Notes: generated by a model not told the origin, from the letters alone. Positions 39,115 through 49,420 are shown, counted from the stretch's first letter. The stretch: DNA of 64,000 nt from a bacterium (GCA_021848145.1 JAJZMX010000004.1:434001-498000); one strand, 5' to 3'. Program-made: numbers and translations.

Positions 39115-39588
39115 TTAGCTTTTGTCTGAATTTTCGTCTTCGCTACTTTTTTGGGTGTCTTCGTTATTCTTTGGTTCTTCCGTCGCAGCTTCAATTGCCA
39201 CTTCCTCATTAGTTCCTTGTTCCTTTAATTCAGCAGTTTCTTCTGCACTTGTTTCAGGTAATTTTTCCTCTTGAGCAGGAGCAGTTGAACGCCGTTTATC
39301 AGGATTACGCACTGGTTTAGTCTTAGCCTTTGGCTCTACAACCCACTTTGGCAGCTTAACCTTTTCTTCTTTCAAAATAGAAATAACACGGGGAGACGGC
39401 TGAGCTCCATGCCCTATGTAAAAGTCCGCCTTATCTTTATCTAACTGAATCTTTTTCGTGTGCGGGTCGTAGCTGCCTATATAGGCTACTATCTTGCCGC
39501 TGGTTGGTGAACGATGGGAGTCTTGAACAACCACCCTAAACATGGCGTGTCCCTTACGACCAGTACGCTGCATGCGTATAGCTAACAT
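39115..39588 (-). CDS. rpsP: 30S ribosomal protein S16 with acidic extension
   Basis: MLAIRMQRTGRKGHAMFRVVVQDSHRSPTSGKIVAYIGSYDP. Confidence 0.95.
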   Translation of the reverse strand: MLAIRMQRTGRKGHAMFRVVVQDSHRSPTSGKIVAYIGSYDPHTKKIQLDKDKADFYIGHGAQPSPRVISILKEEKVKLPKWVVEPKAKTKPVRNPDKRRSTAPAQEEKLPETSAEETAELKEQGTNEEVAIEAATEEPKNNEDTQKSSEDENSDKS

Positions 39589-39726
39589 TTAATTCCTTAT
39601 TTTCCAATACTTGACAATGGTTTAATATTTTACAGATAAGCTAAGGAGTAGTCAATACGGTAAATAAATATTACACAGTAAAAACAATTCATTGACCATA
39701 AAACCACTAAATTATACTTTTTTAGT

Positions 39727-40422
39727 TTAGCCTGCGTAAACTTTAAGAGCTGATTCTGCAGCCTGTTGTTGTCCTGCCTGCTTGCTCGGACCCATGCCTT
39801 GGCCAAGTAATTCACCATTCACATAGACACCGACTGTAAAGGTTTTGTCATGATCGGGACCCTCTTCTACTATAACTTTATATATCGGAGTGAAGCCTTC
39901 CTTGCTCTGTACTATTTCCTGAAGTTGGGATTTAGGATCAAGCCAGGTTCCCTTAGATAAAATTTCACTAAAAGTAGAGAGGATGGACTTGGTTATAAAT
40001 TCTTTTGTAATTTCATAGCCCTGGTCTAAGTAAATTGCCCCAATTACCGCTTCAAAGCTGTTTGCTAAAATCTGAGCCCGGCCACGCTCACTACCTTTTT
40101 TTTCGCCCCTGCTTAAGCGGAGTAGCGGTCCAAAGCCATATTTTTTGGCTGCTGCACCAATACTTTCTGTCCTAACTAAGGCACTGCGCCAATTAGTCAA
40201 GACACCCTCCGGGTCCTTATGGTTATTATATAAGTACTCCGTAACTACTAATTCTAGAACCGCATCGCCCAAAAACTCGAGACGCTCGTTATGTTCTTTT
40301 ACTGTCTTCTTGTGCTCATTAAGGTATGATCGGTGGGTAAAAGCGGTAACTAACAGGTTAATGTCTTTAAAACGGAACCCTAGAATCTCCTCAGCAAAAC
40401 GTTGGTAGGTCTCTATGTCCAT
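39727..40422 (-). CDS. rnc: Ribonuclease III
   Basis: HNERLEFLGDAVLELVVTEYLY; C-terminal dsRBD. Confidence 0.96.
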   Translation of the reverse strand: MDIETYQRFAEEILGFRFKDINLLVTAFTHRSYLNEHKKTVKEHNERLEFLGDAVLELVVTEYLYNNHKDPEGVLTNWRSALVRTESIGAAAKKYGFGPLLRLSRGEKKGSERGRAQILANSFEAVIGAIYLDQGYEITKEFITKSILSTFSEILSKGTWLDPKSQLQEIVQSKEGFTPIYKVIVEEGPDHDKTFTVGVYVNGELLGQGMGPSKQAGQQQAAESALKVYAG

Positions 40423-40424
40423 CT

Positions 40425-40922
40425 TTAGAGCTTCGCGTCCCTCACTCGTTTAAGTCCAAGAAGAAGTAACTTGCCAATATCTTCATAAGCTATCTTGTCT
40501 ATTGCTTCATTAGCAGGCATCCATTTTAGATCGGTTAGCCATTCTTCTCCTTTAAGATCGTCGGAATCTCCCAAGCCTTGAACTAGGTATATATGCATCG
40601 TCATTAAGACAAGCGTATGGTTACGCCGATAGCGAAAATTTACTTTTCCCAGCCATGACATAACTTTCATATCTTTAAGTCCGGTTTCCTCACTAATTTC
40701 CCTTTCAGCTGTGCGTTTAGGGTCTTCACCTGGCTCTACGTGACCTTTTGGTATTGTCCAGCGATGTTTGGCATCTTGAATTAATAAAAGTTCGATCTCG
40801 TTAGTCTTGGCATTCCTACGCCAAATAATGCCACCAGATGTAGTTTCATGTACCGCTTCGGCTATTTCCGGGCTTCTTTTAACCAGCCTCTTAAAACCTT
40901 TAATTGGTTTTGGCCGCCTCAT
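40425..40922 (-). CDS. NUDIX hydrolase
   Basis: GHVEPGEDPKRTAEREISEETGL Nudix box. Confidence 0.93.
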   Translation of the reverse strand: MRRPKPIKGFKRLVKRSPEIAEAVHETTSGGIIWRRNAKTNEIELLLIQDAKHRWTIPKGHVEPGEDPKRTAEREISEETGLKDMKVMSWLGKVNFRYRRNHTLVLMTMHIYLVQGLGDSDDLKGEEWLTDLKWMPANEAIDKIAYEDIGKLLLLGLKRVRDAKL

Positions 40923-40924
40923 AT

Positions 40925-41404
40925 CTACTTTTTAACCGCTTTCTTAGTGTTTTTCTTAGGCTCTTTTTTTTCTGTTTTTTCGTTTTCTTGCCGTAATAGA
41001 GTTCCTAAAACACCATTAATAAACTTTGATGAGTTCTCGCCCCCAAACGCTTTTGCGAGCTCAACGGCTTCGTTAATAACAACTTTTGGCGGAACGTCTG
41101 GTTCGTTTGTAAGCTCCCACAAGCCCATTCTTAATATAATCTTGTCCATTCTAGCTATCTGGTCAATAGGCCATTCCGGAGCAACTGGCTGCAACTTCTT
41201 ATCCAGCTTAGTGGCATCCTTGATTACGCCCTTAACAAGACGCTTAATAAACTCCGTATCTTCAACCGTCTCACTGTAGCGCCCAATATTGCGGGATGTA
41301 ACTTCGGCAATATCTAGCTTCTTGTCACCTGAGCCTATCCTAAAGTCGTACTCATAAAGTGTTTGTAGGGCTATGATACGGCCTAGATGTCTGTTTGATG
41401 CCAT
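40925..41404 (-). CDS. nusB: Transcription antitermination factor NusB
   Basis: IDQIARMDKIILRMGLWELTNEPDVPPKVVINEAVELAKAFGGENSSKFINGVLG. Confidence 0.95.
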   Translation of the reverse strand: MASNRHLGRIIALQTLYEYDFRIGSGDKKLDIAEVTSRNIGRYSETVEDTEFIKRLVKGVIKDATKLDKKLQPVAPEWPIDQIARMDKIILRMGLWELTNEPDVPPKVVINEAVELAKAFGGENSSKFINGVLGTLLRQENEKTEKKEPKKNTKKAVKK

Positions 41405-41462
41405 AATTAATCCTCTAAGACGCCTTAATGTACCAAAATAGTTTTAAAGCAAGCAAAAGAAC

Positions 41463-41612
41463 CTAGGCTTTTACTTTTTTGCCAGTTTCCTTTTTGGTTG
41501 TTGTAACTTTCACCGGTGAACTAGCATTTACTCTTCGAGCCAGTTTAAGTACTAAGTGGCTGCGTCTGGCGCCAGTTGCACGTGGACTGGTACGTTTTTT
41601 GGGTTTTCCCAT
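41463..41612 (-). CDS. rpmF: 50S ribosomal protein L32
   Basis: Manual translation MGKPKKRTSPRATGARRSHLVLKLARRVNASSPVKVTTTKKETGKKVKA*; not in the ORF track (49 aa). Confidence 0.9.
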   Translation of the reverse strand: MGKPKKRTSPRATGARRSHLVLKLARRVNASSPVKVTTTKKETGKKVKA

Positions 41613-41697
41613 TTTTTAAACGTCTCCTCCTTAAATATAGTAATACTTAGCTTTTACTTTAACAGAATTAACTTCTTATTTTCAATAAAGTTCAGCC

Positions 41698-44568
41698 TTA
41701 CTTTACCAGGAAGTTAATAATCCTACCAGGTACGAAAATGACTTTTTCGACTTTACCCTCTAGATATCGTGATATCTTAGGGTCACTTTTAGCCGCCACT
41801 TCAACACTTTGCTGGTCAGCATCAGCACCTACCTCTACGTCGCCACGTAGTTTGCCATTAACTTGTACGGCAATTACTATTCGGTCACTTACTAAGAATT
41901 TATCGTCATAGCCTGGCCATTCCTGAAGATGTATCGATTGTTCACCACCTAACTGCTCCCAAACCTCTTCGGCCATATGTGGGGCAAAAGGTGCCAACAG
42001 CTTTGCTAATGTCTCTAGAGCCCACTGCCATTCAACCGAACTATATGAGTCTTGGGCTTTGAGCGCATAAAGATCATTAACGCATTCCATCAGTCCTGCA
42101 ATTGCCGTATTAAAGCTCAAATTGAGCAGGTCTTGGCTAACCCGTTTTACTACACGATTAATTACCCGCTTAAGGTCATTACTCTCATTAGTGCCACCTT
42201 CGCTTGTGTTATATTCCTGGACGAGATTCCAGACCCTTTGCAAAAACCTGAAAGTCCCGCCAAGGCTTTCTGGACTCCATGGCGTAGTCTGGTCATAAGG
42301 GGCAAGGAATATTACAGCCAAGCGTAAAGCATCAGCCCCATAGCCACTGTCAATAACTTCTGTGGGGTCAACTATGTTGCCCCTACTTTTACTCATCTTC
42401 GTGCCATCTGCAGCAAGTATTATTCCCTGGCTCCTACGTGCCTTATATGGTTCAGGAGTTGGAACTAAGCCCAAATCAAAGAAGAACTGGTGCCAAAAAC
42501 GTGAATAAAGTAAGTGCAGTGTAATATGCTCAGTCCCACCTAGATACAAATCGACATCTTGCCAGTACTTAAGTTTATCTAAAGAAGCAAACTGCTTGGA
42601 GTTTTTGGGGTCAAAGTAGCGTAAGTAGTACCAACTACTTCCGGCCCAGTTGGGCATCGTATCCGTTTCACGCCTAGCTGGTCCGCCGCATTGTGGGCAA
42701 ATAGTATTTACCCAGTCGGTAGCTGATGCTAACGGACTTTCACCGTCATGGGTTGGTTCATAGTTGGTAATATTAGGCAGCTTCACTGGCAAATCTTTAT
42801 CTGGCACGGCTACTGCACCGTGCTTCTCGCAGTGGATAATAGGTATGGGTTCACCCCAGTAACGTTGGCGGCTAAATATCCAATCCCGAAGACGATAGTT
42901 GATTCTCTCATAAGCTAAACCCTTGCTGGTTAAATCTGCTATAACCTTATCGCGCATAACTGAGCTGGGTAATCTGTCGTATTTACCACTGTTGGCCATA
43001 AGGCCTTCTTTGGTTAGGGCGCCTCCAAATAACAAGCTTAAAAACACCTGACGATGAGCCTCGTCATCCGGCTCCGCTTTAGATATTGGTAGCCATTTGG
43101 TCTTGAACTTGCCCTTCTCTCCTTCATCAAGCTTAGGCCTAACTTTTTCGTGGTCAACTAGATCAAATAGAACACCATGTATTTTTGCATAATAGTTGGC
43201 ATTTTTTACGTTTGAATAGTAGTGGCTATGAACACTAAAAGGTAGCCCTTTGTTAAATCTAACGTTAACATATCCCGTTTCTTCGGTAATTTCCCGTTTG
43301 GCACCTTCAATAATATCTTCTCCAGTATCCAAGCCGCCACCAATAAACAGCATCCCTCCATAGCGGTCTTTACGTGGTCCCCAATCGAGCATTAAAACTT
43401 CATCAGTCTCAGGATCCCTAAGTATGGCCACTACTGCTTCTTTCTCAATTTCCCCGTCTAAACTGTCTCCGTATTCTGGCTCAACAACATACTTGATTGG
43501 CAAACCATATTTAGTAGCAAAAGCAAAGTCACGATCATCATGAGCCGGTACTGCCATGATTGCACCTGTTCCATAGCCCATTAATATATAGTCTGCTATC
43601 CAGACTGGAATGCGCTCACCACTAGCAGGATTAATTACGTAGGCACCGACAAAGACACCACTTTTATCCTTTTCAGATTCCTGTCGCTCAAGATCACTTT
43701 TTGAAGCCGCTTCACGGACATAAGTATTTACAGAAACTTTTTGTTCTTCGGTAGTTATTTGCCCAACAAGTGGGTGCTCTGGAGCCAATACCATAAATGT
43801 CGCACCGTAAATCGTATCCGGTCGAGTCGTAAAGACTTTAATACTTTCATCATGGCCTTCCAGTTTAAAGTCAATTTCCGCACCCTTGCTTCGGCCAATC
43901 CAATTTATCTGCTGTTCGGCTATCCATTTTGGATAATCCAGGTCGTTTAAGCCTTCAATCAAGCGTTCGGCATAATCAGTAATCCTAAGTACCCACTGCT
44001 TGATCAACTTTTTATCTACTGGAGTATCGCAACGTTCGTGCCTGCCATTAACTACTTCTTCGTTAGACAAACCAGTCTTACAAAACGGACACCAGTTGAC
44101 GGCAATCTCAGCCTGATATGCCATACCTTGCTTAAAGAAGCGCAAGAACAGCCATTGGGTCCATTTGTAGTAGTTTGGGTCGGTAGTTTTAATGCTTCTG
44201 CTCCAATCAAAGCTGAAGCCCATGCTAACTAATTGTTTCTGGAAGTTATTAATGTTCTCTTCTGTAGCCTTTTGAGGGGTAACTTTGTTTTTAATAGCAT
44301 AGTTCTCAGTAGGAAGACCAAAAGCATCATAGCCCATAGGATAAAGCACATTAAACCCAAGCATCCTTTTCTGGCGAGCAATAACATCACCTAGGGTATA
44401 TTCTCGCATATGGCCAATATGCATTCCTGACCCGCTAGGGTAGGGAAACTCGGTAAGCATTACATACTTGGGCTTTTCTTTATCAAAGTCCACGGCATGG
44501 TATGTTCCGTTGTCTTCCCAGGTTTTTTGCCACTTTGGCTCTATTGACTTAGGGCTGTATCTACGCAT
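41698..44568 (-). CDS. leuS: Leucyl-tRNA synthetase with an inserted NUDIX domain
   Basis: FPYPSGSGMHIGHMREYTLGDV (HIGH), GTKMSKSRGN (KMSKS), RLRDWIFSRQRYWGEPIPI; Nudix box GGLDTGEDIIEGAKREITEETGY inside. Confidence 0.96.
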   Translation of the reverse strand: MRRYSPKSIEPKWQKTWEDNGTYHAVDFDKEKPKYVMLTEFPYPSGSGMHIGHMREYTLGDVIARQKRMLGFNVLYPMGYDAFGLPTENYAIKNKVTPQKATEENINNFQKQLVSMGFSFDWSRSIKTTDPNYYKWTQWLFLRFFKQGMAYQAEIAVNWCPFCKTGLSNEEVVNGRHERCDTPVDKKLIKQWVLRITDYAERLIEGLNDLDYPKWIAEQQINWIGRSKGAEIDFKLEGHDESIKVFTTRPDTIYGATFMVLAPEHPLVGQITTEEQKVSVNTYVREAASKSDLERQESEKDKSGVFVGAYVINPASGERIPVWIADYILMGYGTGAIMAVPAHDDRDFAFATKYGLPIKYVVEPEYGDSLDGEIEKEAVVAILRDPETDEVLMLDWGPRKDRYGGMLFIGGGLDTGEDIIEGAKREITEETGYVNVRFNKGLPFSVHSHYYSNVKNANYYAKIHGVLFDLVDHEKVRPKLDEGEKGKFKTKWLPISKAEPDDEAHRQVFLSLLFGGALTKEGLMANSGKYDRLPSSVMRDKVIADLTSKGLAYERINYRLRDWIFSRQRYWGEPIPIIHCEKHGAVAVPDKDLPVKLPNITNYEPTHDGESPLASATDWVNTICPQCGGPARRETDTMPNWAGSSWYYLRYFDPKNSKQFASLDKLKYWQDVDLYLGGTEHITLHLLYSRFWHQFFFDLGLVPTPEPYKARRSQGIILAADGTKMSKSRGNIVDPTEVIDSGYGADALRLAVIFLAPYDQTTPWSPESLGGTFRFLQRVWNLVQEYNTSEGGTNESNDLKRVINRVVKRVSQDLLNLSFNTAIAGLMECVNDLYALKAQDSYSSVEWQWALETLAKLLAPFAPHMAEEVWEQLGGEQSIHLQEWPGYDDKFLVSDRIVIAVQVNGKLRGDVEVGADADQQSVEVAAKSDPKISRYLEGKVEKVIFVPGRIINFLVK

Positions 44569-44614
44569 ATATAAATCTTTCTCTTAAAAAGTATACCAAT
44601 GATTGTATAAAGGA

Positions 44615-45772
44615 TTAGTATTGCTTTAAGTAACTGGTGGAAAATGAAGTTGTTAGTTTTTGCTTTCCGGTTCGCCTCTCAAGTGCCAAATTGACTAGTT
44701 CTTCAACCAGTTTTACGTTGCTTATTCCAGCTTCTCTGAAGTTATGGGCGTAAAGACTTCCGGGCAGCGTATTAACCTCGTTAAAGTAGACTTTGTTTGT
44801 CTTGGAATCGATTAATAAATCAACCCTAGCTATACCCTTGCATCCTATAGCCTTGTATACCTCTAGGGCAGTTTGCTCACTCTTTTCGTACAATTTCTTA
44901 GGCAGTGGCGCTGGCAACTTACTGTAACCTTGAGCGCCTCTTTTGGCACTCTTGCCTTTTTTGCCACCGTGCATGTATTTACTATCGAAGTCAAAAAAAT
45001 CCTCGCCTTTAACCATTGGCTGCTCAACAAGTGCCGGCCTTGGATCGTCATTGCCTATTATTGGCACCGTTACTTCAATTAAGTTTGTTACCGCTTCCTC
45101 AACTATTACCTTATCGTCGTAGTGAGCCGCAACTTCAATTGCGTTTATTAAATCGCTCTCATTATTCACTCTGGATATGGCAATACTAGAACCGAGGTGC
45201 ACTGGTTTAACAAACAGTGGGTATTTCAAGGGTTTGATCATTTCTAAGACAAGCTCGAGATTGGTTTTGAAGTCCCTAGCATAAAACCATACAAACCGAC
45301 TAGTTGGTATGCCAGCCGCCTGAGCAATGATTTTGGCTAAAGACTTATCCATGGAAATAACACTAGACGGCAGATCACAACCTACATATGCTACATTGGC
45401 CATTTCAAGCATACCCATTAACTCCCCATCTTCACCGTGCGTACCATGTGTCGCTGGAAACACAATATCTACCTTAATACTGCGCTGTTTTAGGCCATTT
45501 CGTAAAACTATTTCCATGCCTACGCCAATACGCAAGGAGATCGGTTTTTGCTTATCCAAGAAGGTATCAATACTACCGCTGGTATATAGGGATATGTCTT
45601 TAAGCTTAGGATCACTAAACCATTGCCCCTTCTTGTCTATATAGACTGGAACGACAGAATATTTACCACTTAGCTCCAACGGTCTAATTATGCTAGCTAT
45701 CGCCGTAACAATGGAAACATCGTGTTCTGTTGAGCGTGATCCAAAAATAACTGCTACTGTAGGTTTTGACAT
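44615..45772 (-). CDS. ddl: D-alanine--D-alanine ligase
   Basis: VAVIFGSRSTEHDVSIVTA, ATHGTHGEDGELMGMLEMANVAYVG, YFNEVNTLPGSL. Confidence 0.95.
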   Translation of the reverse strand: MSKPTVAVIFGSRSTEHDVSIVTAIASIIRPLELSGKYSVVPVYIDKKGQWFSDPKLKDISLYTSGSIDTFLDKQKPISLRIGVGMEIVLRNGLKQRSIKVDIVFPATHGTHGEDGELMGMLEMANVAYVGCDLPSSVISMDKSLAKIIAQAAGIPTSRFVWFYARDFKTNLELVLEMIKPLKYPLFVKPVHLGSSIAISRVNNESDLINAIEVAAHYDDKVIVEEAVTNLIEVTVPIIGNDDPRPALVEQPMVKGEDFFDFDSKYMHGGKKGKSAKRGAQGYSKLPAPLPKKLYEKSEQTALEVYKAIGCKGIARVDLLIDSKTNKVYFNEVNTLPGSLYAHNFREAGISNVKLVEELVNLALERRTGKQKLTTSFSTSYLKQY

Positions 45773-45793
45773 GGCTTTAGTATAACTCTATTT

Positions 45794-47236
45794 TTAGGAG
45801 TAGTTGTCTGTCCAGTCATTTTGCATTAAAACTATATCCCCTTTAGCTACCATATGCTCAATATTGGAATAAAAAAACAAAGGGTCGTCAACTATTTGGA
45901 CTTCACCTTTGAAAGTGTTTTGTTCTAACCCTTTCTTAATTACACTTGAGACTGAGTTATTCATAAGTATCACCAAATCTGGACTGGATAATGCGATTAA
46001 CTTGCCCATTTCTAGGTGGATCCGTTCTGTTTCCTGACCTTGATCAACCAAACCAGGGGTAATATATATTTTCCGTTTAGCTTTGAGCTCTTTGAGTATC
46101 TGCGTTCCTGCCTTTATCCCTTCAATGTTGCCGTTATATGTATCGTCTATAATCCAGGCCCCACCTATGTTATATGGCTGCATCCTATGCTCGAATGGAC
46201 ATGTTTTTGCTATACCTTTCTCGATTTGATTCTTACTTAATCCTAGGTCAAAGGCAATTGCGGCGACTGCTGATAGCGGCCCAATTTGGTGCCTACCAAT
46301 TAGACTACTTTTTAGATTTAGCATTAATTTATCTGAACTAAGATTAAAACTTAGTCCCTCAATTCCTACCTTTACTCCACTAACTTTCCAGTCTCCTACC
46401 CCACTGGAATCATAGGTCAAATAATTAGGCTTAATAAATTGTCTAACAGCTTCTGATTCACCATTAACAAAGACATTATTGCCTTTTAGAAAACTTGCTA
46501 AATAAAAGATGTCTTTCCCGGCCGCTTCAATAGTTTTGTACTTATCTAAATGAGCAGGCGCCAGCCCGGTTATCACGGCATGAGTCGGCTTAGTAGTCTG
46601 GCTAAAGCGCTCGACGTCTCCGGGTGCCCCTTCGCCAAATTCAATTATTAACACCTCTTCTTTACCGTTTAGGCTTTTTGCAAACTTGGCATGTTCAATT
46701 GCAACGTTTTTGTTTGCAACAGTGGCAGCAACAGACCTGCCTTCACCTATAGTCGTATTAAGCAATTCTTTCATTGTTGTCTTTCCATAACTACCCGCAA
46801 CAGCGATCTTAACGGCCTCGTGTTTAGCGAACAGCTGGGTTGACTGAGCCACTAATTTCCGCTCGTTGGGCTCAACAACCAGAATCCTACCCAACTCAAG
46901 CGGTATAACAACAAGGTGCGACCAAACAAAGGGGTATGAAATTATGAGCGGTATGCCTAATTCCCATTCCCACACGGTACTAGTAATTATTCCTAGAATT
47001 AATAAAACTATACCGGCAATTATTTCCAGTGCCATGCCAAGTCTTAAGAAGGCCTCCAAAAGTTTTGCTTTAGAAGTACGTTCTAAAACGCGACGGTTTT
47101 GGACTTTAGAGAAGTCTGTTGTTCTCCAAAGCCAGTTTAAGTACGGCTTGCTTTGGTATTCAGTCGACTGGAGCATATATGCAACAACTGACGGGAAGCG
47201 AGGAGAATAGGTAGAGGTTATTTCTTTTAGCTTCAT
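45794..47236 (-). CDS. Membrane-anchored Mur ligase (MurF-like)
   Basis: AVAGSYGKTTMKELLNTTI P-loop, CPFEHRMQPYNIGGAWIIDDTYNGNIEG; two predicted N-terminal TM helices. Confidence 0.85.
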   Translation of the reverse strand: MKLKEITSTYSPRFPSVVAYMLQSTEYQSKPYLNWLWRTTDFSKVQNRRVLERTSKAKLLEAFLRLGMALEIIAGIVLLILGIITSTVWEWELGIPLIISYPFVWSHLVVIPLELGRILVVEPNERKLVAQSTQLFAKHEAVKIAVAGSYGKTTMKELLNTTIGEGRSVAATVANKNVAIEHAKFAKSLNGKEEVLIIEFGEGAPGDVERFSQTTKPTHAVITGLAPAHLDKYKTIEAAGKDIFYLASFLKGNNVFVNGESEAVRQFIKPNYLTYDSSGVGDWKVSGVKVGIEGLSFNLSSDKLMLNLKSSLIGRHQIGPLSAVAAIAFDLGLSKNQIEKGIAKTCPFEHRMQPYNIGGAWIIDDTYNGNIEGIKAGTQILKELKAKRKIYITPGLVDQGQETERIHLEMGKLIALSSPDLVILMNNSVSSVIKKGLEQNTFKGEVQIVDDPLFFYSNIEHMVAKGDIVLMQNDWTDNYS

Positions 47237-47979
47237 AGAAAATCCTCTATTATTTTAACAACTTCAGCGTTTTTTTCCTGGTGAATAAAATGGCTCGTTG
47301 ATTCCAGCACCACAAGCTTAGACCCTTTTATTAATTTATTAAATAGCTTAGCGTCACTTATTGGTATTGCCGGATCACGGTCAGCATTTATTAGTAGGGT
47401 GGGAAGGTTAAGTTTAGAGGCATCATCTTGTAGATCCTGACTTACAGTTAGCTTAAATGTTTCCTGAAGGTGTGGCGCCACAAGCATATCCGATCCAATT
47501 GTGCCATATAGTTTACGGCGCAACTGCTGCCTTGTTAGCTTCGGCAACCAAAAAGTGGATATCTTACCAACTTTAGCAACAATTTTTGTTACTAAACGCT
47601 TAGTCTTATTGGTGTTCCTAATTCCGGCCGATGCTAGTAGTACTAGCTTGTCAGCCTTTAATACTCCATCAGATAATCCACGTATTGCTAAAGCCCCACC
47701 ATTACTATGACCAATAATGGCATATGGATTTAGTTTTAACTTCATAAGGAAAGCGGCTATAAAGCGAGTGTAGTTATCTAGGTTCCAAACCTCATTCGGG
47801 CTCTGGCTGTCTCCAAAACCCGGTAAGTCCAAGGCCATTACTTGATATTTTTTTGACAAGGAACTTAGTAGGTAATCAAAAGTTTTATGGTCGTCGGCCC
47901 AGCCATGAAGCAAAAGCAAAAGTTTACCTTTACCATTTTGCTCATATGTCACTAAAAGGTCGTCTACTATTATCTGCAT
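47233..47979 (-). CDS. Alpha/beta hydrolase
   Basis: LLLLHGWADDHKTF, AIIGHSNGGALAIRG (GxSxG), catalytic His near ESTSHFIHQEK. Confidence 0.92.
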   Translation of the reverse strand: MQIIVDDLLVTYEQNGKGKLLLLLHGWADDHKTFDYLLSSLSKKYQVMALDLPGFGDSQSPNEVWNLDNYTRFIAAFLMKLKLNPYAIIGHSNGGALAIRGLSDGVLKADKLVLLASAGIRNTNKTKRLVTKIVAKVGKISTFWLPKLTRQQLRRKLYGTIGSDMLVAPHLQETFKLTVSQDLQDDASKLNLPTLLINADRDPAIPISDAKLFNKLIKGSKLVVLESTSHFIHQEKNAEVVKIIEDFL

Positions 47980-48032
47980 GTCTTCAAAGTGTAATTATAC
48001 GGCAATATTCGTTTATGCTTATTAAACGTTAG

Positions 48033-48866
48033 CTATATCTTAAGAAAGGTTTGTGAACTGACGGACTCTAAGGGTTCGTTATAGCCTTCTAGAAGTTTTT
48101 GCATTAGCTTTTGGTCTTCCTTGCGTTTCTTTTCGCTCAAACCTAAAAGCGAAGCATTCTCAAAAATATCAGGGCTTTCCTTTTGTTCTTCACTACCAAA
48201 GTGCTTGCTTAAATCCTCTAAAATTGCGCGTTTAGGTGCATAAATTTCACTTTTTGACTGCTGACAAGCTGCTAAGTTTAGTGACTTGATCTGTTTTGAA
48301 TTTAAATGTAGTTCAGGAATAATTATGTGCCATCTATCATTAATCCAAATAACAGGCTTATTAAAAGGACCTCTGCCTAACATCAATCCCAAATCTGGAC
48401 GTAGGGGAAACACATAGCCGTAAGAGTTCCAATGCGGGTTATGCATTGCGGCCATCCCTCGGTCATTTAAAACTAACTTGGCATTGTCACAGACAATTAT
48501 TGACCACCTAGCACGAAGCACCGCAGCTTCAACTTTTGGCCTATCCTCTTCGCTTGGGTTGAACAGGGAAGCAATATAGAAAGATACCTTAACCCACGCA
48601 TCAAGGCTAAAGACACTATCTTTGGCAGAAGCTAGCTCATTTATAGCTTGTTTAAGCTGCTCTTCACTAACATCAGAAATCGGTTTCTTGCTTTTTTTGT
48701 CTGTTTTAATCAGAGTGGTTTTTGCTTTATATGATTGAACATCGCTACTACTTAATTTGCCATTTGTCTTATAAAGGATCCAGACAGTTCCCGCTTTAGA
48801 CTTTCCGCTATTAACTGAAAATTGACTAATAGAAGAGGCCGTTAATTGATTGCTTTGCTTTGGCAT
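48033..48866 (-). CDS. Hypothetical protein
   Basis: 277 aa ORF without a confidently recognised family. Confidence 0.65.
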   Translation of the reverse strand: MPKQSNQLTASSISQFSVNSGKSKAGTVWILYKTNGKLSSSDVQSYKAKTTLIKTDKKSKKPISDVSEEQLKQAINELASAKDSVFSLDAWVKVSFYIASLFNPSEEDRPKVEAAVLRARWSIIVCDNAKLVLNDRGMAAMHNPHWNSYGYVFPLRPDLGLMLGRGPFNKPVIWINDRWHIIIPELHLNSKQIKSLNLAACQQSKSEIYAPKRAILEDLSKHFGSEEQKESPDIFENASLLGLSEKKRKEDQKLMQKLLEGYNEPLESVSSQTFLKI

Positions 48867-48893
48867 AACGTTTACCTACATTTACCCTATTTT

Positions 48894-48970
48894 TGGTGGA
48901 GTATGGCGGATTCGAACCGCCGGCCTCGGCAATGCGAATGCCGCGCTCTAGCCAACTGAGCTAATACCCC
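48894..48970 (-). tRNA. tRNA-Ala (anticodon CGC)
   Basis: Cloverleaf GGGGTAT...CGGCA-TTCGCAT-TGCCG...GGTTCGAATCC...ATACTCC+ACCA; G3:U70 identity pair; CCA encoded. Confidence 0.95.
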
Positions 48971-49024
48971 AATTTTGTTCTTATTGTAACCGATAGTATA
49001 TACAATGGTAAGCGACGAGAGCAT

Positions 49025-49351
49025 ATGCTAAAAAAGAAACTAAAGAGAATAGGTATAAGCGCTTTAGTGATGCTAGTAATGTTTTTGGCTAGCGGGTTTG
49101 TCTACATCTATTACAGCGATAAATCGGCAGCACCAAACAAGACAAGTGCCAGACCCGCAGCCTTAAAGTACCAAGCCATTAAACCTCCGCCAAAGCCAAG
49201 CCCCAATGCTAAAGTCGGAGTAACTGAAGAATCCTTTGATAGTCCTGTTGCTCCAGGGGCAACCACTTCAATCATTATCCAAACTACAGCTGGAGCCACC
49301 TGCACAAATATGGTTACAAACCAGAATGGTCAAATAGGTTCAAGATACTAG
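49025..49351 (+). CDS. Hypothetical small membrane-anchored protein
   Basis: 108 aa, N-terminal TM, Pro/Lys-rich segment. Confidence 0.55.
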   Translation: MLKKKLKRIGISALVMLVMFLASGFVYIYYSDKSAAPNKTSARPAALKYQAIKPPPKPSPNAKVGVTEESFDSPVAPGATTSIIIQTTAGATCTNMVTNQNGQIGSRY

Positions 49352-49420
49352 AGCTATATATAGCGTTACTTTTAGTATTGATAGTCCTAATAGTATCAAT
49401 ACAGGAATAAACACCGTAAA

